Source of the DNA: RGIG2094 sp045660065
Lineage (GTDB): Bacteria; Bacillota; Clostridia; RGIG6154
NCBI GenBank assembly: GCA_045660065.1
Contig: JAZRDC010000007.1
Span: 1 to 9,700, forward strand
DNA length: 9,700 nt
Direction of reading: 5' to 3'
The notes under the pieces are model-generated. The model had not been told where the DNA came from. It ran no database searches and worked only from the letters and a program-made list of their open reading frames with translations. Of the stretch, positions 1 to 7,120 are shown in pieces. The translations under genes and the position numbers were made by a program. Numbering within the stretch: position 1 is the stretch's first letter; every line of letters begins with the position of its first letter.

Positions 1-78
1 AAAAAAGAAATTATGGATTTCAGACGAGCAGGTGATTATGACAAGAAAATCTACGAGGTGTATTTTACCATTAAATAG
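1..78 (+). CDS. C-terminal tail of an unidentified protein (5' end outside window)
   Basis: An open frame enters from the left edge and ends at a TAG at 76-78. It gives 25 residues that are rich in charged and aromatic residues and end in YEVYFTIK. There is no membrane segment or recognisable motif. The next gene starts 14 nt after the stop, with its ribosome binding site in that gap, so this is probably the preceding gene of the same operon. Too little is visible to name the product. The frame is believable because it closes just before a well-spaced gene start. Confidence 0.55.
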   Translation, partial: KKEIMDFRRAGDYDKKIYEVYFTIK

Positions 79-92
79 GGAGCACGAATAAA

Positions 93-914
93 ATGAAAAA
101 ATTAATTATTTTAAGTTTCATAACGATTATTTTAATATCTGCATCAGTAACAGCCTTTGCAGGCAGTATTCCTGAAGATTTGCTTCATTCAGATGATGCA
201 CAGATTTTCTTTGCAGAAGTAATATACTACCATCCTGATAAAGAAAAACCTGATATTGAAGTGTCGCCTGTAGCGGTAATTAAGGGTGATGTGAATCATG
301 GGGGTAAACTTACATATTATAATCCCAATCCTGTTGGTGATTTTAAAGTCAGAGAGGGAAAAATTTACCTTTTTACCTATTTTGATGAGAATAATCCAAC
401 AGATATATTCCAGACTGAAGATAAGCCGGGAATAGGAATTAAACTTAGAAATGTAGAAGGAGATATGTGGCAACGCCTTGAAAAATATTTAAATGACGGA
501 AGTTATTTTAATGCAGAACAAGAACGCAGACAAAGACTTGATCTGCCATTATACATCGACAATCCATTGTATAGAAATAATTTGCAACATCTTACTACTT
601 ATAAAGGTGAAGAATATTGGAAGTCAATTGCACAGAAGTATTATAATATTATAATGATATTTGTACTGCCGGTTGTCATTGGTTTAATATTAGGAATATG
701 CCTTTGGAAAATCAAGAAAACATATTTTCTGTCAGGTGTGATGATAATTGTTGCTATTATATGGTGGGGCATTTTATCTCAAATTAACACCCACGGTAGT
801 GAAGGACCGGGACTCTTGGCTATAATGTATTCACTTATAACAGGTGCTTTTGTGTTTATTGAAGTAATTAAGTTTATTGTTAGATATTACATTCAAAGGA
901 GGAATGATTTTTGA
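93..914 (+). CDS. Exported protein with three C-terminal membrane helices, function unknown
   Basis: The 273-residue product starts with a typical signal peptide: KK, then a hydrophobic stretch, with likely cleavage after AFA at residue 23. An extracytoplasmic region of about 160 residues follows; residues 55-100 alternate like beta strands (VAVIKGDV, GKLTYYNPNPVG, KIYLFTYFDENNP). Residues 125-150 are helical and charged. Three hydrophobic helices lie at about 185-205, 211-229 and 240-263, and the tail is basic (RYYIQRRNDF), suggesting a cytoplasmic C-terminus. A GGGAG-like site at 78-82 serves the ATG. The stop overlaps the start of the next gene by 4 nt (TTGA), indicating translational coupling. 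I do not recognise an enzyme motif. The layout of a soluble outer domain on a small membrane anchor would suit an envelope-stress, sensing or scaffold role, but that is inference. Confidence 0.85.
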   Translation: MKKLIILSFITIILISASVTAFAGSIPEDLLHSDDAQIFFAEVIYYHPDKEKPDIEVSPVAVIKGDVNHGGKLTYYNPNPVGDFKVREGKIYLFTYFDENNPTDIFQTEDKPGIGIKLRNVEGDMWQRLEKYLNDGSYFNAEQERRQRLDLPLYIDNPLYRNNLQHLTTYKGEEYWKSIAQKYYNIIMIFVLPVVIGLILGICLWKIKKTYFLSGVMIIVAIIWWGILSQINTHGSEGPGLLAIMYSLITGAFVFIEVIKFIVRYYIQRRNDF

Positions 915-1426
915 AAAAAATCTCTATAATTTTGCTGATGATAACTCTGCTTGTGATTACCGGATGCAAGGATAATAAAAAGAATTTATATCTTCCCGAA
1001 GCAAAGAATGATAAAGTCTATACAACAATCGGTGGTGCATATGAAACCCATCAAGGCGAGGGTTATACTCTCACAGTTCCCTCTAAAAACTATCGTTATG
1101 AACAAGACTATGATGACGGTGCTTTAGAAGAAAAATGGGAATACATAAAAAAAGATGATGTTGAAATCAAAGTAACAACATACAAAAACTCGGATGAAAT
1201 ATCTGCAAGAAGTAAGTTCTTAAAAGAGTATGAAGATTATGTTTTCGAGGACTTATTGGGGCTATCTCTTTGCGGACAAGAACTTGACGGAGATACATTG
1301 TGGTTTAATATCCATATTTCAGGCGAAACAGTCTATATTGTATCTTGGGAATTTCCTAAAAACACAAGTAAGGATTTACAAAAAGAATTATCAAATATAG
1401 CAGGAACTTTTACTCTTGCTAATTAG
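911..1426 (+). CDS. Putative lipoprotein, function unknown
   Basis: The 171-residue product starts at a TTG preceded by AGGAGG (897-902), overlapping the upstream stop by 4 nt. The next Met is residue 10, inside the signal peptide, so the TTG start is preferred. Residues 1-18 form a lipoprotein signal with lipobox I-T-G-C, so Cys19 should be lipidated and the mature protein held on the outer face of the membrane. A short polar linker follows, then one compact alpha/beta-looking domain (about 40-170). It includes a GYTLTVPSKNYRYEQ stretch of the kind seen in small exported proteins with PsbP/DUF1795-like folds. That fold suggestion is weak and rests on pattern alone. No catalytic motif is visible. 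It lies inside the envelope operon, directly before an SLH surface protein. Confidence 0.85.
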   Translation: MKKISIILLMITLLVITGCKDNKKNLYLPEAKNDKVYTTIGGAYETHQGEGYTLTVPSKNYRYEQDYDDGALEEKWEYIKKDDVEIKVTTYKNSDEISARSKFLKEYEDYVFEDLLGLSLCGQELDGDTLWFNIHISGETVYIVSWEFPKNTSKDLQKELSNIAGTFTLAN

Positions 1427-1436
1427 GAGAAATGTA

Positions 1437-2996
1437 ATGAGAAAACAGATGCTAATAATCTTAACAATAATATTAATTTCTTTTACAACTACAGTTTTTG
1501 CAGAGCGTGAATACATAGGTGAAACCGTTGTCAAGGATAATATGCTCTTTATTAATGGAAACTCAATACCTGCAGCACAGCTACCTAACGAGTTTGTTTA
1601 TTTGCCAATTGATGTTCTTGAATATTTTGGCTTTAATATTGTATATAATGATGCAAACGGATATAAAGAATATATTTTAAAACGAAATGAAACAGATATT
1701 TATGTTCCTGATTTTACATATAAAGCGCAACATTATTCAAATATTACAAAAGTATATGAAACCAATGCAAAAGTGTATTTAGACAGTGATGTTCCTGCAA
1801 ATGTTTATGAACTTGAAAACGGAACTGTGCTTATGCAAAGCGACGAACTTGCAAAATATGGAACATATCATTGGAACATAGAAGAAGGTACAATTGATAT
1901 TAACTTTAATAACATGAAGTTTCTTCCAGTAGGTCAGCCTTTTCATAATGTAATAGGGCTAAATGATGTAAGTGAAATCGGAAGCGGTGTAATTGTCAGA
2001 GGCGATGGCCAATGTGCAGATATAGAGTTAGAGGATTTGCAGAAATGGTTAAATACTTACTGGAATTTTGCACCGTTTGACAGAACTGTAGGACCGTATG
2101 ATTCCTATACTTTACAAGAGTATTATATAAAATTTTGGACAAAAGATAAGACAAAATCATTTGTTGTTTATTCAAACGGTAATATTATTGTTGGTGGATA
2201 CGGCAAACTTTGTTATTCTCATGGTGAATTAAAGAAAAATTTGATTTGGTATTCACCATACATTGGTAATGCTCGTAGTGCACTTTACACAGCAAATAAC
2301 ACTTTGTTTCAAAAATATTTAAATGAGCGTTCGGAGACGTTTGCAAATAAGTTAAGAGATGTAGAAGTTACTGATGGTATTAACTTGCCGGAAAATAACC
2401 TGCTTATTACAGAAGGAGCAAGTTCTTGGGCAAAACCGGAAATTGAAAAGGCGGCATCTTGCAATCTCTTGCCGTATGAATTGACAGAAAAATATATGCA
2501 AAACATCACAAGATACGAATTTTGTAATTTGATTTACAGACTTATTGCTACCGAGTTTTACCCCAATAGTGATTCAAGACAAGGTGAATGGTATGCAATT
2601 GATAATGTAATTTCCGAAAGACAACTTACAAATAAATTTAATTCTATATCTTTTTCAGATTGTAATGATGATAAAATTAAATTTTTGTCTGCTGCAGGAA
2701 TTATAAATGGCATGGGTGATGGATCATTTTCTCCCGATGCATCAATTACTCGCGAGCAAGCAGCAACTATACTTTTAAGAACAGCGGGATTTTTAGGTAA
2801 CAAAACAATACCAACTGCTATGAAAATGTCATTTTCAGATGAAAGTGCAATTGCCGATTGGGCAAAATCAGCGGTTGCTTGTATGAACGCTATGAATATA
2901 ATGAACGGGGTGTCTGAAATGCAGTTTTCTCCTAAAGGTAATTATACCGTTGAACAAGCAATAGCCACAATTTTAAGATTATATGAGTGTTTCTAA
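1437..2996 (+). CDS. SLH-domain cell-surface protein with stalk-like N-terminal domain
   Basis: The product has 519 residues from the ATG at 1437, chosen because AGGAGA (1425-1430) sits 6 nt upstream; an in-frame TTG at 1416 would lie inside the upstream gene and has no such site. Signal peptide: residues 1-22, cleavage after VFA. Residues about 25-85 (VVKDNMLFINGNSI, VYLPIDVLEYFGFNIVY) resemble the copper-amine-oxidase-N-like stalk domain common in clostridial surface proteins. The middle (about 85-320) has no recognised motif; around 205-260 there is a strand-rich segment of the type '...YYIKFWTKDKTKSFVVYSNGNIIVG'. The C-terminus holds three SLH repeats at about 326-376 (degenerate), 406-454 (FSD, INGMGDGSFSPD, ITREQAATIL) and 465-519 (FSDES, WAKSAV, MNGVSEMQFSPKGNYTVEQA). 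Known SLH repeats bind pyruvylated secondary wall polysaccharide, so the protein is expected on the outer wall. The role of the middle region is unknown. Confidence 0.92.
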   Translation: MRKQMLIILTIILISFTTTVFAEREYIGETVVKDNMLFINGNSIPAAQLPNEFVYLPIDVLEYFGFNIVYNDANGYKEYILKRNETDIYVPDFTYKAQHYSNITKVYETNAKVYLDSDVPANVYELENGTVLMQSDELAKYGTYHWNIEEGTIDINFNNMKFLPVGQPFHNVIGLNDVSEIGSGVIVRGDGQCADIELEDLQKWLNTYWNFAPFDRTVGPYDSYTLQEYYIKFWTKDKTKSFVVYSNGNIIVGGYGKLCYSHGELKKNLIWYSPYIGNARSALYTANNTLFQKYLNERSETFANKLRDVEVTDGINLPENNLLITEGASSWAKPEIEKAASCNLLPYELTEKYMQNITRYEFCNLIYRLIATEFYPNSDSRQGEWYAIDNVISERQLTNKFNSISFSDCNDDKIKFLSAAGIINGMGDGSFSPDASITREQAATILLRTAGFLGNKTIPTAMKMSFSDESAIADWAKSAVACMNAMNIMNGVSEMQFSPKGNYTVEQAIATILRLYECF

Positions 2997-3008
2997 AGGA
3001 GCAGATAT

Positions 3009-3554
3009 ATGAAAAAGGTTAAAGTTTTTGTTATAAATATTCTTATTACTATGTTATTATGTTCCTGCTCTCAAGTGGAAACTCAATATGTTGTTGAAAA
3101 GAACGGAATAGAATTTAAAATTAATTCTGAAGCAAAAACCATTTACGATGGCACAAATGTATATAAATTTAATTTTGCAGGTAACAAGTCTGAATATGAA
3201 ATAGATATAACTTATCCCGATGGTTCTACATATTGGTCTAATATGAATAATGGTAGCGGTAGCGGAGGATGGAGCAACGATTATAATCCTGAGAAATATA
3301 TTGATGGAGATATTTTGACAAATATTATACTTAACGATGCCCCAAAAGCACTGAAGCATTCAGAGGGAGAGGTTATAGCAGTTATTATCCTTGTATTACT
3401 TGGTATATTTAATATAGCAGCACCTCAATTGACGTGGTATCTGCATTACGGTTGGCGATATCAAGATGCTGAGCCGTCTGATTTTGCGCTTACATTCAAT
3501 CGTATTGGGGGGATTATTATAATAATTATTGCATTAATTATGTTATTTACATAA
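3009..3554 (+). CDS. Lipoprotein-like membrane protein with C-terminal two-helix module (DUF6199-like)
   Basis: The product has 181 residues and an AAAGGAG site just after the upstream stop, 12 nt from that gene. The N-terminus is a short signal ending L-C-S-C, so Cys20 is a likely lipidation site; Cys at the -2 position is unusual. Residues about 25-105 form a strand-rich outer domain with a Gly/Ser-rich loop (NNGSGSGGW). Residues about 118-138 and 164-180 are membrane helices. Between them is the motif WYLHYGWRYQDAEPSDFAL, which I recognise from short Firmicutes membrane proteins (I believe Pfam DUF6199) often found alone or fused to other parts. The module's function is unknown. A lipoprotein anchor together with two membrane helices is odd; the N-terminal segment may simply be a signal anchor. 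This is the last gene before a new promoter. Confidence 0.82.
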   Translation: MKKVKVFVINILITMLLCSCSQVETQYVVEKNGIEFKINSEAKTIYDGTNVYKFNFAGNKSEYEIDITYPDGSTYWSNMNNGSGSGGWSNDYNPEKYIDGDILTNIILNDAPKALKHSEGEVIAVIILVLLGIFNIAAPQLTWYLHYGWRYQDAEPSDFALTFNRIGGIIIIIIALIMLFT

Positions 3555-3563
3555 TTATTTGAA

Positions 3564-3592
3564 TTGACTGATTTGAATTTTTGTGTTACAAT
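3564..3592 (+). promoter_or_regulatory. Sigma-A type promoter for the GNAT-mntP operon
   Basis: TTGACT (3564-3569) is followed by a 17-nt spacer and TACAAT (3587-3592), with a TG one base upstream of the -10 (3584-3585), i.e. an extended -10 element. Spacing is ideal and each hexamer is one base from consensus. Transcription would begin near 3599, leaving a leader of about 35 nt before the GNAT start. It lies in the only gap of note between the two plus-strand gene groups. Confidence 0.75.
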
Positions 3593-3633
3593 TTAGAATG
3601 TTTGAATTAATTTAGGAGATAAAAAATTTAGTA

Positions 3634-4053
3634 ATGGAATTTAAAGTTTTAAATAATGCAAATGAAGAAATTCTTGAACTTAGAAATCAGGCATTTGTAG
3701 TTGAGAAAAATGTACCTAAAAATATTGAATTTGACGGAAAAGATGCAGAGTTTATGCACTTTTGCTTGTATGATGACGGTTGTTTGCTCGGGTGCGCAAG
3801 GGGTAACATTGATGGCAATTTCCTTCATATTGGTAGAGTTGCCGTGAAAAGTGATTTGCGAAAAAAAGGTTATGGCAGGCAACTTTTTGAACATATTGAA
3901 CAATATGCAAAAAATTTGAAAGTTTCCGCAATTGAATTAGGTGCTATTGAAACGGCTGTCGGGTTTTATGAAAAAACAGGGTTTCACACTGTTGGTGATT
4001 TTTATACTGAAGCCGGTTGGCCACATATAAATATGATAAAAAATATTGTTTAA
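3634..4053 (+). CDS. GNAT family N-acetyltransferase (YjcF/ElaA-like)
   Basis: The 139-residue product is the usual size for a single-domain GNAT enzyme, which transfers an acetyl group from acetyl-CoA to an amine. The N-terminal part has the YjcF/ElaA-type pattern R-x-x-x-FVVE-x-x-VP-x-x-x-E-x-D (17-34). Motif A follows: IGRVAV (67-71) then RKKGYG (76-81), the pyrophosphate-binding loop. Motif B-like ELGAIETAVGFYEKTGF is at 101-117. The C-terminal EAGWPHINM (126-134) matches the family ending. The substrate cannot be read from the sequence. AGGAG at 3614-3618 is 15 nt from the ATG, longer than ideal, and no better start exists in frame, so translation may be modest. It is the first gene of its operon; mntP follows after 14 nt. 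Confidence 0.92.
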   Translation: MEFKVLNNANEEILELRNQAFVVEKNVPKNIEFDGKDAEFMHFCLYDDGCLLGCARGNIDGNFLHIGRVAVKSDLRKKGYGRQLFEHIEQYAKNLKVSAIELGAIETAVGFYEKTGFHTVGDFYTEAGWPHINMIKNIV

Positions 4054-4067
4054 GGAGATTAATTTTA

Positions 4068-4637
4068 ATGCAACTTTGGGAATTATTTGTAATTGCGGTA
4101 GGTCTTTCTGCCGATGCTTTTGCGGTGGCGGTTTGTAAAGGTCTTTCGGTAGCTAAAGTAAAGAAAAAACATGGTTTTATTGTTGGTCTTTATTTCGGTG
4201 GATTTCAGGGGATTATGCCATTACTCGGTTTTATTTTAGCTTTTAATTTTGCTTCGTACATTGAAAGTTTTGATCATTGGATAGCGTTCCTTTTACTTGC
4301 CGCAATTGGTATCAATATGATAAAAGAATCAAGAGGATGTGTCGAAGAACTTGATGATTCATTTTCTTTCAAATCAATGTTTCCGATGGCGATTGCAACA
4401 AGTATCGACGCTATGGCGGTTGGTATTTCGTATGCTGCTATCAAACTGACAACTGCTGAGGTTTGTCAGGCAGCGTCACTTATCGCTGTGATAACATTTA
4501 TCCTTTCCTGGATAGGTTTAATTATCGGTAATAAATTTGGTTGTAAATTCAAGTCAAAAGCTGAAATTACCGGTGGTGTTGTGTTAGTCTTGATGGGATT
4601 GAAAATCCTTCTTCAGCATCTTAATATCATTCCATAA
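4068..4637 (+). CDS. mntP: Manganese efflux pump MntP
   Basis: The 189-residue, six-helix membrane protein matches the MntP family in length and layout; it exports Mn(II) from the cytoplasm. Helices lie at about 5-25, 36-58, 68-86, 104-124, 133-154 and 167-184, reflecting two repeated three-helix halves. Each half carries the hallmark acidic motif: GLSADAFAVAVCKG with Asp16 in helix 1, and ATSIDAMAVGIS with Asp114 in helix 4. The ATG at 4068 is chosen because AAGGAG lies just upstream and the protein then begins at the conserved first helix; an in-frame extension back to 4017 would overlap the acetyltransferase gene. There is no yybP-ykoY manganese riboswitch immediately upstream: the gap is 14 nt and the operon leader is short, so control by manganese, if any, must act elsewhere. 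Confidence 0.95.
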   Translation: MQLWELFVIAVGLSADAFAVAVCKGLSVAKVKKKHGFIVGLYFGGFQGIMPLLGFILAFNFASYIESFDHWIAFLLLAAIGINMIKESRGCVEELDDSFSFKSMFPMAIATSIDAMAVGISYAAIKLTTAEVCQAASLIAVITFILSWIGLIIGNKFGCKFKSKAEITGGVVLVLMGLKILLQHLNIIP

Positions 4638-4648
4638 GGAGTACATAT

Positions 4649-5764
4649 ATGAATTTCCCGGAAATTAAAAAGAATTTAGGTTTTGGCTTTATGCGACTTC
4701 CTATGATTGGGGAAAAAGTAGATATCGAGCATACACAAAAAATGGTTGATTTGTTTATGCAAAAAGGTTACAATTACTTCGATACTGCGCATAGTTATAT
4801 AAATGGTCAAAGTGAAAAAGTATTAAGTAAATGTTTAACATCAAAATATCCAAGGGGAAGTTATGTTTTAGCAGATAAACTTTCAGCGTGGAATTTTGAA
4901 AAAGAGGAGGAAATTTTACCTCTTTTTGAAAGTCAACTTAAAATCTGCGGCGTTGAATATTTTGACTTTTATCTGATGCACGCACAAAACAAAGAACACT
5001 ATGCAAAATACCAAATGACAAATGCTTACAAAATTGCATTGAATCTCAAAAAAGAGGGTAAAATTAAACATTTTGGTATTTCTTTTCACGATACTCCAGA
5101 AGTTTTAGAGCAGATTTTAACTGAAAATCCTGAAATAGAGTTTGTTCAGATTCAGTTTAACTATCTTGATTTTGAAAGTGATTCTGTTCAAAGCAGAAAA
5201 GTGTACGAAATGTGCAGAAAATACAATAAACCTGTTATTGTTATGGAGCCTGTAAAAGGTGGAACACTTGCAAATCTTTCAGATGAATGTAAAGAAGTGT
5301 TTAAACCATTAGGTGGTAGTCCCGCAAGTTATGCAATAAGATTTGCAGCAGGTTTTGAAGGCGTATTTATGGTTCTTTCCGGTATGGGAAGTCTTGATAT
5401 GATTGAAGAAAATACAGAGTTTATGACCGAGTTTAAACCTCTTGATGAACAAGAAATCACTGCTGTTCAGAAAGTATGCAATTTAATTAAAGGTCAGAAT
5501 GTAATTGAGTGTACCTCTTGCGAGTATTGTGTTGAAAAATGTCCATCAAACATTGCGATTCCAAAATTGTTTTCTTGTCTGAATAATGTTAACACTTTTT
5601 CAAATTGGAATGCAGATTTTTATTATTCAGTTCATACTGAAGATGGCGGCAAAGCTTCTGATTGCATTAAATGTGGTTTGTGTGAGCAGGTATGCCCACA
5701 GCGTTTAAATATAAGAGAGTTACTTGAAGATGTAGCAAAAGAATTCGAAGGAGAAGATGAATAG
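4649..5764 (+). CDS. Aldo/keto reductase fused to a two-cluster ferredoxin domain
   Basis: The product has 371 residues. Residues 1-280 are an aldo/keto reductase barrel with the catalytic set Asp45, Tyr50 (FDTAHSY), Lys77 (LADK) and His111 (LMHAQ), and the family segments GKIKHFGISFHD and VMEPVKGGTLANL. Residues 285-355 carry two [4Fe-4S] binding motifs: Cys288/291/294/298 (CTSCEYCVEKCP) and Cys339/342/345/349 (CIKCGLCEQVCP). This fused form is common in anaerobes and is usually listed only as 'aldo/keto reductase'. It presumably passes electrons between the clusters and a carbonyl or alcohol substrate or a nicotinamide cofactor; neither substrate nor partner is known from the sequence. It is cytosolic, with no signal. 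The TAA of mntP forms part of its TAAGGAG ribosome binding site, so the two are tightly linked. Confidence 0.94.
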   Translation: MNFPEIKKNLGFGFMRLPMIGEKVDIEHTQKMVDLFMQKGYNYFDTAHSYINGQSEKVLSKCLTSKYPRGSYVLADKLSAWNFEKEEEILPLFESQLKICGVEYFDFYLMHAQNKEHYAKYQMTNAYKIALNLKKEGKIKHFGISFHDTPEVLEQILTENPEIEFVQIQFNYLDFESDSVQSRKVYEMCRKYNKPVIVMEPVKGGTLANLSDECKEVFKPLGGSPASYAIRFAAGFEGVFMVLSGMGSLDMIEENTEFMTEFKPLDEQEITAVQKVCNLIKGQNVIECTSCEYCVEKCPSNIAIPKLFSCLNNVNTFSNWNADFYYSVHTEDGGKASDCIKCGLCEQVCPQRLNIRELLEDVAKEFEGEDE

Positions 5765-6493
5765 ATGAAATATGGAATAACAAAAACAGATGCATATCCT
5801 GATTTTGACAATTTAGAATTTGAATTTGAAAACCATTTGGCAAGAGTTGTAAAGCCTAATGTCGAGCCTAACGGTAAGTGGGCACTTAAAACGGAATATT
5901 TCGGAGCATTTCCTGCACTGGAAACAGAACTTTTAAACCGTGGTTGGCATATTGCATACATTAAAAATGATAATCGTTGGGCGGAACCTGAAGATGTTGC
6001 CCGTAAAGTGAGATTTGCAGAGTTTGTATCTCAGGAATTCGGACTTGATAAAAAATGTGCTTTGGTTGGTATGAGTTGTGGTGGATTATATTCAGTAAGA
6101 TTTGCATGTAGTGCACCGCACCTTGTAAGCGCAATATATCTCGATGCACCGGTTTTAAATCTTTTAAGTTGTCCTTGTGCACTTGGTGATGCTGAAGTTT
6201 CACTTTTTGAAGAATATAACAGTGTAACCGGACGCACCATCAGTGAAATGATTTGTTATAGAGAAAGTCCTGTTGATAAAATGGATGTTTTATTGAAAAA
6301 TAATCTTCCTGTAATAATAGTTGCAGGGGATAGTGATGAAGTAGTTCCTTTTCACGAAAATGGCAAGATTCTTGAAAAATATTATAAAGACAACGGTGGT
6401 ACAATTGAAGTTCATGTAAAAAAAGGATGTAAGCATCATCCGCATGGTTTGGAAGATACTTCTATTGTGGCTGATTTCCTGGAAAGATTTTAA
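5765..6493 (+). CDS. Alpha/beta hydrolase (esterase-like)
   Basis: The 242-residue product starts directly after the TAG of the reductase gene (no gap), using AAGGAG at 5748-5753 inside that gene. The nucleophile elbow is G-M-S-C-G at 102-106, giving Ser104. The acid is probably Asp191 in AGDSDEVVPF. The histidine is in the cluster KHHPHGL (223-229), most likely His225 or His227. The strand ALVGMS and the helix after it fit the canonical fold. There is no signal peptide, so it is cytosolic. The lid region (about 130-180) is short and holds Cys136 and Cys138. Family members include carboxylesterases, deacetylases and peptidases; the substrate is not readable. Adjacent lysines and histidines before the C-terminal helix resemble those of sugar-ester hydrolases, which is only a hint. 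Confidence 0.88.
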   Translation: MKYGITKTDAYPDFDNLEFEFENHLARVVKPNVEPNGKWALKTEYFGAFPALETELLNRGWHIAYIKNDNRWAEPEDVARKVRFAEFVSQEFGLDKKCALVGMSCGGLYSVRFACSAPHLVSAIYLDAPVLNLLSCPCALGDAEVSLFEEYNSVTGRTISEMICYRESPVDKMDVLLKNNLPVIIVAGDSDEVVPFHENGKILEKYYKDNGGTIEVHVKKGCKHHPHGLEDTSIVADFLERF

Positions 6494-6508
6494 TTAGGAG
6501 GCAGTTTA

Positions 6509-7084
6509 ATGAAAAATAACCTGAAGTATATGGGGCTGGTAACTCTGCTTGTGGTTGTTATCGTTTTTGGTGCACTATGTTCTATAGATTTAAAAAATAT
6601 GGAGGAAGGTAAACCGGTACTTTTTTCTACCTGGGGCAAAAATTATACTCATGTTGGGGAAATAGATGCGAATAATATTAGAAAAACTATTAATGATTAT
6701 GTTGTGTATACACAGGAGATAAATAAGAAGAGTCATAGTGAAAAATGGTTTAGCGCTGATAAAACTTTTATGATTTCGAAATCCGATGATATATATATAG
6801 CGTATTGTTGGATATATGCTGCGAGTTATATTAACAAATATAATGGAGAATTATTAGAAAGTGGCAGTTTGTCGCAACCATGCAAATTTGAAATAAAAAA
6901 GACTGATGGCATATTTGAAGTTGTTGATATGTCTTTTCCGCGTGATGGTGAACAGTACGCAGAAGATTTAAAAACTATTTTTCCGGAAAAAATCTTAAAC
7001 GATATTTTGAAAGTTGAAAAAAACGGAGATATTGACATATTACAAATTGATATACAAAATCAAATAGCGGAAATTCACAACTAA
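6509..7084 (+). CDS. Membrane-anchored exported protein, function unknown
   Basis: The 191-residue product starts at an ATG 7 nt after AGGAGG (6496-6501), 15 nt after the hydrolase. Residues 8-25 form one hydrophobic helix after a basic start, acting as signal anchor; the remainder should face outward. Recognisable recurring pieces are GKPVLFSTWGKNY (34-46) and the C-terminal FPRDGEQYAEDLKTIFP (143-159), a pattern I associate with a group of uncharacterised Firmicutes exported proteins. No catalytic residues are evident. It is the last gene of its operon, ending inside the start of the terminator stem (7083 on). Confidence 0.85.
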   Translation: MKNNLKYMGLVTLLVVVIVFGALCSIDLKNMEEGKPVLFSTWGKNYTHVGEIDANNIRKTINDYVVYTQEINKKSHSEKWFSADKTFMISKSDDIYIAYCWIYAASYINKYNGELLESGSLSQPCKFEIKKTDGIFEVVDMSFPRDGEQYAEDLKTIFPEKILNDILKVEKNGDIDILQIDIQNQIAEIHN

Positions 7085-7116
7085 AAAAGTTCCCGATTTT
7101 TTCGGGAACTTTTTTT
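7083..7116. terminator. Strong bidirectional intrinsic terminator
   Basis: The stem AGTTCCCGA (7088-7096) pairs perfectly with TCGGGAACT (7102-7110) around a T5 loop. It is flanked by A6 on the left and T7 on the right, so both strands read as hairpin plus U-run. It ends the plus-strand mntP operon and, from the other side, the minus-strand AraC-like unit whose stop is at 7121-7123. The convergent layout supports dual use. Confidence 0.93.
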
Positions 7117-7120
7117 AGTT

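Noticed and set aside
1416..1436. Earlier TTG start for the SLH protein
   Set aside because: It lies within the preceding lipoprotein gene with no ribosome site; the ATG at 1437 has AGGAGA at ideal spacing and a clean signal peptide.
3535..3557. TAATTATG/CATAATTA hairpin spanning the stop at 3552-3554, followed by TTT
   Set aside because: Only one G:C pair in the 8-bp stem and a very short T run; too weak to call a terminator, although some attenuation before the 3564 promoter is possible.
5632..6240. Minus-strand open frames opposite the reductase/hydrolase junction
   Set aside because: They mirror conserved coding sequence (Fe-S cysteines, GMSCG elbow) on the plus strand and show no start signals.
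6786..6799. Short run of alternating AT (gatatatatata) inside the 6509 gene
   Set aside because: Encodes ordinary residues (DIYIA) in frame; too short for a meaningful repeat and expected at this base composition.
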